A stretch of 64,000 bases of DNA from Actinomycetota bacterium (GTDB lineage Bacteria; Actinomycetota; Actinomycetes; S36-B12). Numbering within the stretch: the stretch's first letter is position 1; the number at the start of each line of letters is the position of its first letter. The translations under genes were made by a program, and so were the position numbers. The stretch is from contig JAUSNB010000054.1 of the NCBI GenBank assembly GCA_030645615.1, positions 62,001 to 126,000 on the forward strand, read 5' to 3'. Of the stretch, positions 1 through 5,820 are shown in pieces. The notes below the pieces were generated by a model that ran no database searches, was not told where the DNA came from, and was given only the letters and a program-made list of their open reading frames with translations.

Positions 1-890
1 GTGGCGAGCGCCTGCCGCACCTGCGCGATGAAGGCGGCCCGTTCGTCCGGGGTCCCCTTGCTGGCCGGGTACAGGTGGGCGGCCAGCACGTCGACCGGCC
101 AGCCAAGCTCGGCCAGTGCGGCGAGGTAGCGCGAGAAGAAGCGGTCGAACGCGCCGGGCAGCCGCACGGTCGTGCTGGCGGCGACCACGGTCGCCTTGGG
201 GTCGGCTGCGCGGATGATGGTGGCGGCGCGCTGGGTCATCAGTGCGAGCTTCTCCGGCGTTCCGTTCCAGAACATGGCCAGGCTCGCCTCGTTCCAGATC
301 TGGTATGCCGAGATCCGTCCCGCGTATCGCTTGGCGACGGCGGTGACGAACGCGTCCCATGCGGCCAGGCTCTTGGGCGGCGACGCTGCGCCGGGCACCG
401 GGTAGTCGCCGGCCCGGACCCGGGAGGCATTCCAGGTCGGGGTGCCACCGAGCACGAGCAGCACGTCGTCGATGCCGTTCCGATCCGCCGTCTTGAGCGC
501 AGTGTCGAGGGCTGTCCAGTTGTAGACGCCCTTCACCGCCTCGACCTGGGACCAGTTGGTGCCCGCGTCCCACAGCCGCAGCGAGCCGATGGGCACGTTC
601 TTGTCCGGCCAGGCACCCTCCTGGACGCCAGCGACGTGCAGGCCGATGCTCTCGTCCGGGACGACCGTGCCGACTCCCGGACCGGACGCCGTGGGGACCG
701 GTGTTGGTGTCGGCGTGGGGGACGGCGTGGCGCTGTCCGTCACGCTCGGCGAAGGGCTTGCGGTGGCCGACGCCGAGGCCGCCGCGTTGGTGGGATCGGA
801 GGTGGCTGCGTCGGAGGAGCAGGCGCCCAGCGCCAGAGCGGAGGCCACCCCCAGGGCCAGGGCGGCGCTGAGCGCGTGGGGTCGGGTCAC
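1..890 (-). CDS. Lipoprotein with glycoside-hydrolase-like TIM barrel (C-terminus cut by window)
   Basis: Reading leftwards from a GTG, the protein opens with a signal peptide and a lipobox (LALGAC, Cys about residue 24), so it is probably anchored outside the membrane. A Ser/Thr/Pro-rich linker (TPSPTPTPTPVPT) follows, then a domain resembling clan GH-A glycosidases of the GH5/GH39 type. It contains YQIWNEASL, where the Asn-Glu pair matches the acid/base glutamate of that clan, and further on DVLAAHLYPASKG. The frame stays open to base 1, so the nucleophile region is missing from the window. No earlier ATG or GTG lies in frame. It is divergent from the haem oxygenase gene and shares its iron-box-containing intergenic region. 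The substrate cannot be told from this sequence. Confidence 0.75.
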   Translation of the reverse strand, partial: MTRPHALSAALALGVASALALGACSSDAATSDPTNAAASASATASPSPSVTDSATPSPTPTPTPVPTASGPGVGTVVPDESIGLHVAGVQEGAWPDKNVPIGSLRLWDAGTNWSQVEAVKGVYNWTALDTALKTADRNGIDDVLLVLGGTPTWNASRVRAGDYPVPGAASPPKSLAAWDAFVTAVAKRYAGRISAYQIWNEASLAMFWNGTPEKLALMTQRAATIIRAADPKATVVAASTTVRLPGAFDRFFSRYLAALAELGWPVDVLAAHLYPASKGTPDERAAFIAQVRQALA

Positions 891-940
891 GCGAGGCAGC
901 CTACGTGGCTTTCGCTCGTGTCCTGCCGCGGTGAGCCTGC

Positions 941-970
941 TTGACTCTAGCACTTAGGGTCGCCTAACTT
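941..970 (+). promoter_or_regulatory. Sigma-70-type promoter for haem oxygenase
   Basis: TTGACT at 941-946 matches five of six bases of the -35 consensus. TAACTT at 965-970 is an acceptable actinobacterial -10 at 18 bp spacing. The predicted start of transcription would be near 977, just upstream of the AGGAG at 987-991 and the GTG at 997. Both iron-box palindromes cover the -10 region, which is the expected arrangement for repression. Confidence 0.55.
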
Positions 971-982
971 AGGTAAACCTAA
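954..982. promoter_or_regulatory. Tandem iron-box-like operator (DtxR/IdeR type)
   Basis: Two palindromic units TTAGG-N4-CCTAA stand at 954-967 and 969-982, separated by one base. The second lies in an almost perfect 18-bp palindrome, ACTTAGGTAAACCTAAGT. Bases 954-972 match the DtxR/IdeR consensus TTAGGTTAGGCTAACCTAA at 14 of 19 positions by my count. DtxR-family repressors loaded with Fe(II) bind such sites, and haem oxygenase is a known target class in corynebacteria. The site lies between two divergent genes, so either or both could be iron-controlled. Confidence 0.65.
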
Positions 983-996
983 GTAGAGGAGCGCCC

Positions 997-1680
997 GTGT
1001 TCTGTGCCGAGATCGCCCGGCAGACTTCCGATCACCACCGCGCCGCAGAATCCTCGCCCTTCATCCGGGACCTGCTGGCCGGCCGCCTCCAGGCCCGGGC
1101 CCATGCCGACCTCATGTGCGCCCTCGCCCCGGTGTACGCGGCGCTCGAAGGCTGCGTCCGCGACAACAGCGATGACGCGAGCGTCTCGCTGTTCGACCAC
1201 CGGCGGCTCGACCGATCCGAGCGCATCGCAGCCGACCTGGCCCAGTGCGGACGGCGGGTCCCGCGGGACCCGACCCTCCCTGCCGTGAGCGACTACGTGT
1301 GCGTCATCGAGTCCAGCGCGACGAGTCCCCAACGACTCCTCGCGCACCACTACACGAGATACCGGGGGGACATGGCCGGCGGGCAGGTGATCGCCTCGAT
1401 GCTGCGACGACACTACGGCGTGGGTCCCGAGGCGCTGACCTTCTACGACTTCAGCGACCTCGGCGACACCGTGCACTACCGCCGCCGCTACAAGACCTTG
1501 CTCGACCTTGTCCCGTGGTCGCCGTCCGAGCAGGCCGAGTTCATCGCCGAGTGCCAGGTCGCCTTCATGTGCAACGCAGAGGTGTTCGGCCAGTTGGGTG
1601 AGCACGTCGGTGCGACGCCTAGCGGCGCGCACGGAGCCGGGGGCTTCCTGCGACGGGAACGGCAGCACCTGCCGACCTGA
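997..1680 (+). CDS. Haem oxygenase (biliverdin-producing)
   Basis: Cleaves haem to biliverdin, CO and Fe(II), usually for iron scavenging. The 227-residue protein has the haem oxygenase fold landmarks: H14 in HHRAAE aligns with the proximal haem ligand (HxxAE), and YRGDMAGGQ (residues 122-130) matches the distal-helix glycine signature GDxxGGQ. The length is close to that of HmuO-type enzymes (about 215). The GTG start at 997 is supported by AGGAG at 987-991. No haem transporter lies in the window, so the haem source is unknown. The tandem iron box over its promoter implies induction under iron limitation. Confidence 0.93.
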   Translation: MFCAEIARQTSDHHRAAESSPFIRDLLAGRLQARAHADLMCALAPVYAALEGCVRDNSDDASVSLFDHRRLDRSERIAADLAQCGRRVPRDPTLPAVSDYVCVIESSATSPQRLLAHHYTRYRGDMAGGQVIASMLRRHYGVGPEALTFYDFSDLGDTVHYRRRYKTLLDLVPWSPSEQAEFIAECQVAFMCNAEVFGQLGEHVGATPSGAHGAGGFLRRERQHLPT

Positions 1681-1705
1681 ACCGATCCGGCGGGGTCGGC
1701 CGGAG

Positions 1706-1782
1706 TGGGGTGAGTGACGGGACTTGAACCCGCGACCACCTGGACCACAACCAGGTGCTCTACCAGCTGAGCTACACCCACC
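1706..1782 (-). tRNA. tRNA-His (anticodon GTG), CCA encoded
   Basis: The reverse complement folds as a full cloverleaf. The acceptor GTGGGTG pairs with CACTCAC, the D arm contains AGCTCAGCTGGTAGAG, the anticodon loop is TTGTGGT (anticodon GTG), and the T arm contains GGTTCAAGTCC. The extra 5' G at 1782 opposite the discriminator C at 1709 is the G-1 identity element of tRNA-His. CCA is encoded at 1706-1708. Confidence 0.96.
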
Positions 1783-1882
1783 ATGCCACGCGCACGGTGG
1801 CGAGACCGGCGCGTGCCATCCCGCGCGGGCGCGGGAACGAGAGTCTATCCAAGGACCGCTGATGCCGGGGACGGGGCTGCCG
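1783..1882. other. Spacer between orn and tRNA-His with GC hairpin
   Basis: About 100 bp between the orn stop and tRNA-His, both on the minus strand. It holds a perfect GC inverted repeat, CCCGCGCGGGCGCGGG at 1820-1835, with no following T run. It also holds TAGACT (complement of 1842-1847), a possible -10 for the tRNA without a convincing -35. Whether the hairpin terminates orn transcription or belongs to the tRNA leader is unclear. Confidence 0.3.
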
Positions 1883-2494
1883 CTACTCGGCGGCCTCTAC
1901 GGCATGCGCCTCGCCCAGCGCCGCGGCGGTGGGGGAGTCGGGGCCGGGCAGCGGCACCATGACGGCCTCGCGGTAGAACCGCAGCTCCGCGATGGAGTCG
2001 CGGATGTCGCCGAGGGCACGGTGGTTGCCGGTCTTGGCTGGGGAGTTGAAGTACACGCGGGGGTACCAGCGGCGGGCGAGTTCCTTGATGCTCGACACGT
2101 CGACGAGCCGGTAGTGCAGGTACTCGTCGAGGTCCGTCATGTAGCGGGCCAGGAAGCCCCGGTCGACGTACACGCTGGACCCGGCCAGCGGGGCCTTGCG
2201 GGCCTCCGGGACGTGCTGGCGCACGTAGTCCAGCACGGCTGCCTGGGCGAGCTCGAGCGTGGTGCCGTGCGGGATCTCGTCGATAAGGCCCGACTCGGTG
2301 TGCATGGCGACGACGACGTCGTCCATGGCGGTGAGCGGGGCGTCGGACGGTCGGATGACCAGCGTGATGCCCTCGTCGATCTCGGTCAGGTCCGACTCGG
2401 TCACGATGCAGGCGATCTCGACGATCTCGTCGGTCTGCGGGTCCAGGCCCGTCATCTCCAGATCGATCCAGACGAGGCGGTCAGCGGTGGCCAT
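1883..2494 (-). CDS. orn: Oligoribonuclease (DEDDh 3'-5' exoribonuclease)
   Basis: Degrades 2-5 nt RNA fragments, and in many bacteria the c-di-GMP breakdown product pGpG, to mononucleotides. This matters here because three GGDEF proteins are encoded nearby. The DEDDh catalytic residues are visible: D11 and E13 in WIDLEMTGLDP, an Asp in the middle of the chain, and HRALGDIRDSI near the C-terminus with the conserved His and Asp. At 203 residues it has the family length. The ATG at 2494 gives the canonical N-terminus. Actinobacterial orn commonly neighbours a tRNA-His gene, as here. Confidence 0.96.
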   Translation of the reverse strand: MATADRLVWIDLEMTGLDPQTDEIVEIACIVTESDLTEIDEGITLVIRPSDAPLTAMDDVVVAMHTESGLIDEIPHGTTLELAQAAVLDYVRQHVPEARKAPLAGSSVYVDRGFLARYMTDLDEYLHYRLVDVSSIKELARRWYPRVYFNSPAKTGNHRALGDIRDSIAELRFYREAVMVPLPGPDSPTAAALGEAHAVEAAE

Positions 2495-2532
2495 GGGACA
2501 ACCCTACGAGCCAGGCGGACGGTCCGGGCCAA

Positions 2533-2952
2533 CTAGGCCGCGTCGACCAGCCACCGCACGATGTCGGACTCCGTGACGATGCCGAGCAGCCGGCCGTTGC
2601 CGTCGAGGACCGGGACGGCCTCGGCCGCGTTGGCCACCATCGCCTGGGCTGCCACGACCGGCGAGACGCCGGGATCCACGGACACGACGGGGACCATGGC
2701 CAGCACGTCACGGACGCGCCGGCGGCCGAGGTTCTCGGCCGTCGCTGGCACCTCGGCCAGGATGTTGCGGTCGCTCAGCACGCCGAGGCACTCGCCGTCG
2801 TGGCCGAGCACCACGAGGTGGCGCAGGCCGGAGACGAACAGCAGTTGCCACGCATCCCAGAGTGATTCGTCGATCTCGACGGTCAGCACGGGCTTGGACA
2901 TCACATCACCTACAACTGGAGGGCGCGGCGAGCTGGGATCGGCAGCGCTCAT
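2533..2952 (-). CDS. Tandem CBS-domain protein
   Basis: A 139-residue protein with two CBS motifs: MSKPVLTVEIDESLWDAW through GVLSDRNIL, and VRDVLAMVPVVSVDP through LGIVTESDIV. CBS pairs bind adenine nucleotides and act as energy or redox sensors. The start chosen is the ATG at 2952, which overlaps the stop of the universal stress gene by 4 bp (ATGA). The frame runs open further upstream, but that part is the antisense-like shadow of the stress gene. Cotranscription with a universal stress protein is typical of dormancy and hypoxia regulons in actinobacteria. Its partner is not known. Confidence 0.9.
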   Translation of the reverse strand: MSAADPSSPRPPVVGDVMSKPVLTVEIDESLWDAWQLLFVSGLRHLVVLGHDGECLGVLSDRNILAEVPATAENLGRRRVRDVLAMVPVVSVDPGVSPVVAAQAMVANAAEAVPVLDGNGRLLGIVTESDIVRWLVDAA

Positions 2953-3854
2953 GCGGCCTCCAAGGGCGTCGCGGGCCTGGCGATGACGGCGACGGGGACG
3001 TGTGCCTTGTGCAGCACGCCATTGCTGACGGATCCGAGCAGCGCGCCGATGGCGGGGCCGTGCCCACGCGTCCCCACGACGATCATCGCGGGGTTCGGCG
3101 AAGCGTCGAGCAGCGAGGACACCGGTGGCCCGTGCACGAGGTGCTCCTGCACGTCGACGTCCGGGTAGCTCTCCCGGAAGCCGGCCAGCAGCTCGGCAGT
3201 CAGCCGGACCTCGTCGTCGGCCACGTCCGCGAGCGGGATGGGCACCGGCCCGTTGGGCACGATGAGCAGGTCGTACGCCGGGATGTCCCACGCATGCACG
3301 GCGATGACCGCCCAGCCGCGCCGGCTGGCCTCGTCGAACGCGAAGGCTATGGCGGCCTGGGCCGTATCCGAGCCGTCGACCCCCACCACGACGTCACGAG
3401 CCCCCGCAGCCGCGACGCCGCGCACGACGACGACCGGGCACTCGGCGTGGGCGGCCACCTGGGCGCTCACCGAGCCGATCAGCAGGCCGGCGAAGCCGCC
3501 GCGGCCGCGCGAGCCGATGACGACGAGGTCAGCCTCCTCGGAGGCCTCGAGCAGGACGCCGCTCGGCCCGCCGATCGTCACCTGCACCTCCACGTCCGTG
3601 GCGTCAAGGGTGCCGACCAGCTCGCGCACCTGTTCGCGGGCGCCCTCCTCCATCTGCTCGACGAGCTCCGCGCTCGCGGGCAGGCCGACGCCGAGGCCAC
3701 CGGTCATGACGGGCGGGAGGATCGCATGCACGACGGTCAGGCCACGCCCCCGGACGGTGGCCTCCTCGGCGGCCCAGGCAGCGGCCGTTGCCGACGCAGG
3801 CGAGCCATCGAAGCCGACGACGACACGGCCACGGTAAGGGGAACTGGGAGCCAT
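2949..3854 (-). CDS. Tandem-domain universal stress protein (UspA family)
   Basis: About 301 residues comprising two UspA domains, as in the mycobacterial DosR-regulon Usps. Domain 1 starts RVVVGFDGSPAS and ends with the ATP-binding signature GSRGRGGFAGLLIGSVS. Domain 2 starts VVVGVDGSDTA and ends GTRGHGPAIGALLGSVSN. Both fit G-x2-G-x9-G-(S/T), so ATP binding is likely at both sites. The ATG at 3854 is preferred; an upstream in-frame GTG at 3890 would add 12 residues not typical of the family. A DosR-like palindrome is centred about 65 bp upstream. It is the first gene of a two-gene unit with the CBS protein. Confidence 0.92.
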   Translation of the reverse strand: MAPSSPYRGRVVVGFDGSPASATAAAWAAEEATVRGRGLTVVHAILPPVMTGGLGVGLPASAELVEQMEEGAREQVRELVGTLDATDVEVQVTIGGPSGVLLEASEEADLVVIGSRGRGGFAGLLIGSVSAQVAAHAECPVVVVRGVAAAGARDVVVGVDGSDTAQAAIAFAFDEASRRGWAVIAVHAWDIPAYDLLIVPNGPVPIPLADVADDEVRLTAELLAGFRESYPDVDVQEHLVHGPPVSSLLDASPNPAMIVVGTRGHGPAIGALLGSVSNGVLHKAHVPVAVIARPATPLEAA

Positions 3855-3908
3855 GGCCTCAGCATGCCCCTTCCGGGGCTCCCTGCCCACGGGGAGACAG
3901 GCCCCGAC

Positions 3909-3929
3909 CTAGGGGACCTTGGTCCCTAA
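3909..3929 (-). promoter_or_regulatory. DosR/DevR-like operator upstream of the Usp-CBS operon
   Basis: On the minus strand the core reads GGGACCAAGGTCCC, preceded by TTA. It matches the DosR consensus TTSGGGACTWWAGTCCCSAA at about 16 of 20 positions by my count, including both GGGAC/GTCCC half-sites and the A/T centre. It lies upstream of a gene class that DosR typically activates and overlaps the tesB stop codon. A DosR-family regulator is not present in the window. Confidence 0.6.
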
Positions 3930-4810
3930 TGCGGGTGGTCCTGGCGCCGGGTTCGCATGAGGGACTCCTGGACGGCGGACGCCACGAGCGTCCCCTCGGT
4001 GTCGAAGAAGAGCCCTCGGGCCAGGCCGTGCCCACCGCGTGCGACCGGCGTGTCCTGGGCGAACAGCAGCCACCGATCCGTGCGGATCGTCGCGTGGAAC
4101 CACATGGCATGGTCGATCGAGGCCAGCATGAGTTCGTTCGGTTGATAGCTGCCGACGTGAGGTGCCAGCGCAGTGCTGACCATCGTCAGGTCGGACAGGT
4201 AGGTCAGGGCGCATGACTGGACCAGCCAGTCGTCGGGGAGTTCCTCGCGAACGCGCACCCAGGCAAGGCGCTCGTACCGCCCGCCGGCAAGCTCCAGCCG
4301 CCGGGCCGGATCGGCGACGCGCAGGTCGATGATGCTCGCATCGGGATAGTCCAGCGCCCGCCGCTCCTCGGCACCGATCACGTGCGAGGCGAGCGCGGGG
4401 AAGACCTCGACGAGGTCCTCCGGCATGTCCAGGGGCGGAGCCGGGAGCTGGTGCTGCGGGCCATCGTCCTGGGTGGCGAAGGAGGCCGTCATCATGAAGA
4501 TCGTCTCGCCGTTCTGGACCGCGCGGACGAACCTCGTGGAGAAGGACCGGCCGTCGCGGGGCCGGTCCACCAGGTACGTGATGGACTCCTTGGTACCGCC
4601 AGGCCGCAGGAAGTAGCCGTGCAGCGAGTGCACACGCCGCTGGTCAGGGTCGACCGTCCGCCCGGCGGCCATGAGCGACTGCGCGGCTATCTGCCCGCCG
4701 TACGCGCGCAGCGGGGCCCCGGAATGGCACCAGCCGGCGAAGATGTCGCGATCGACCTGCTGGAGTTCAACGCGGTCGACGAAGTGCTGCTGATCGACGG
4801 GCCCGGTCAC
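3926..4810 (-). CDS. tesB: Acyl-CoA thioesterase II
   Basis: Hydrolyses acyl-CoA to free fatty acid and CoA. The 294-residue protein shows the double-hotdog TesB layout: GWCHSGAPLRAYGGQIAAQ and VHSLHGYFLRPG in the first half, and the second-half motifs SIDHAMWFH, FAQDTPVARGG and LVASAVQESLMR. These align with the Asp, Thr and Gln catalytic residues of the family. The GTG at 4810 gives the normal N-terminus; the frame is open upstream to 4885, but that part overlaps the preceding lipoprotein gene. It follows that lipoprotein with effectively no spacing (stop at 4819-4821), suggesting a shared transcript. Confidence 0.93.
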   Translation of the reverse strand: MTGPVDQQHFVDRVELQQVDRDIFAGWCHSGAPLRAYGGQIAAQSLMAAGRTVDPDQRRVHSLHGYFLRPGGTKESITYLVDRPRDGRSFSTRFVRAVQNGETIFMMTASFATQDDGPQHQLPAPPLDMPEDLVEVFPALASHVIGAEERRALDYPDASIIDLRVADPARRLELAGGRYERLAWVRVREELPDDWLVQSCALTYLSDLTMVSTALAPHVGSYQPNELMLASIDHAMWFHATIRTDRWLLFAQDTPVARGGHGLARGLFFDTEGTLVASAVQESLMRTRRQDHPH

Positions 4811-4818
4811 CGAGCCGC

Positions 4819-5361
4819 TCAGATCCCTGCTGCGGTGCGCGCCACGATGTTGTCGTCGGGCAGGGCGAATCCCGCGCGCTCGCACGCCTTCTGGGTCCGG
4901 GATGACTGCAGGGCGAAGCTGGCTTGCTCCTTCTTGGTGAGGTCGGACAGCGACTCATCACGGCCCAGGCCCCTGACGGCCTTGCGCATGCGGGTCGCGT
5001 TGGCGGCGAACTTCGGGGACAGGCTGCCCTCCTCCTCGGCCGCCTCGCCCTGTCGCACCATGATCCGCAGGAGTCGCGTGAAGTCGGCTCGGGCCTGGGC
5101 CTCGGTCATGTCGCCGTCCTGCACCGCGCCGCCCGCATACGTGCTGTTGAGCAGGTCGAGCTCGAAGTAGGCCGCGCACGCCGCCGCTGCGGCTCCGGCC
5201 AGCACCGTGTCGCCGCTGGCGCTGCTGCCCGGGCTGGCTGCGTCGCTCGAGGAGGCGTCGCCTTCGCCGGTCGCGTCGTCGGATGAGCACGCCCCCAGCA
5301 GCACGGTCCCTGCCACAGCGGCTACGGCCACCGAGATGATCGCGCGCGAACCGACCCTCAT
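4819..5361 (-). CDS. Small putative lipoprotein of unknown function
   Basis: A 180-residue protein with signal peptide and lipobox LLGAC (Cys about residue 25), then a Ser/Asp/Gly-rich linker. A helical region follows, containing AACAAYFELDLLNSTYAGG and a basic, amphipathic C-terminal half. I do not recognise a named domain. Three Cys residues remain after the lipobox region, two of them plausible partners in a disulphide. It is divergent from the DUF4333 lipoprotein gene, with about 146 bp between starts, and upstream of tesB. An extracytoplasmic, membrane-anchored location is inferred from the signal only. Confidence 0.8.
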   Translation of the reverse strand: MRVGSRAIISVAVAAVAGTVLLGACSSDDATGEGDASSSDAASPGSSASGDTVLAGAAAAACAAYFELDLLNSTYAGGAVQDGDMTEAQARADFTRLLRIMVRQGEAAEEEGSLSPKFAANATRMRKAVRGLGRDESLSDLTKKEQASFALQSSRTQKACERAGFALPDDNIVARTAAGI

Positions 5362-5507
5362 CGGTGCCCCCTGACTGGTCGACGATTCTGGCTGCTCCGC
5401 TGCACCGGATTGTCCACTATGCCGCGGGCGGGCCGCCCGTGCCGTGGTTTGGCGGAACTAGCGGGTACCGTGGCCCCACCATAGGCACCCTTCGACTGGA
5501 GAACCCC

Positions 5508-5801
5508 ATGAAGTTCGCTCGCACGGCCGCCATCGCTGCCGCCTGCCTGTCCGTCGGCCTCCTGGCCGGGTGCGCCAAGAGCCTCGACAGCACGCAGGTG
5601 TCGGATGCCATCGACACGGCCCTGACCGATCAGTTCGAGGGCGACTTCACCGTGACCTGCCCCAGCGACATCCCGGCCGAGGCCGGCAATGTGTTCACAT
5701 GCGACGTGTCCAACGCCACTGATGGCAGCACCGCGACGGTCGAGGTCACCCAGAATGACGCGGAGGGCAACGTGACCTGGGAGGTCGTCTCCACCGGCTA
5801 G
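5508..5801 (+). CDS. DUF4333-type lipoprotein
   Basis: A 97-residue exported protein: MKFARTAAIAAACLSVGLLAGCAKS contains a signal peptide with lipobox LLAGC. The mature part has paired cysteines (FTVTCPSDIPAE and NVFTCDVSN) spaced as in DUF4333 domains of actinobacteria, plus a strand-rich C-terminus ending in VTWEVVSTG. The ATG at 5508 follows GGAG at 5498-5501. Function is unknown; members are small cell-envelope proteins. It is convergent with the HerA-like ATPase gene, leaving only 19 bp between the stops. Confidence 0.88.
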   Translation: MKFARTAAIAAACLSVGLLAGCAKSLDSTQVSDAIDTALTDQFEGDFTVTCPSDIPAEAGNVFTCDVSNATDGSTATVEVTQNDAEGNVTWEVVSTG

Positions 5802-5820
5802 GGCGCGACAAGTTCGCGGG

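Noticed and set aside
1820-1835. GC hairpin near tRNA-His as a proven terminator
   Set aside because: Stem of seven pairs with a two-base loop and no T run; too weak to call.
3855-3890. Upstream GTG start for the universal stress protein
   Set aside because: It adds a basic 12-residue stretch not found in Usp families and brings the start to within 30 bp of the DosR-like palindrome centre.
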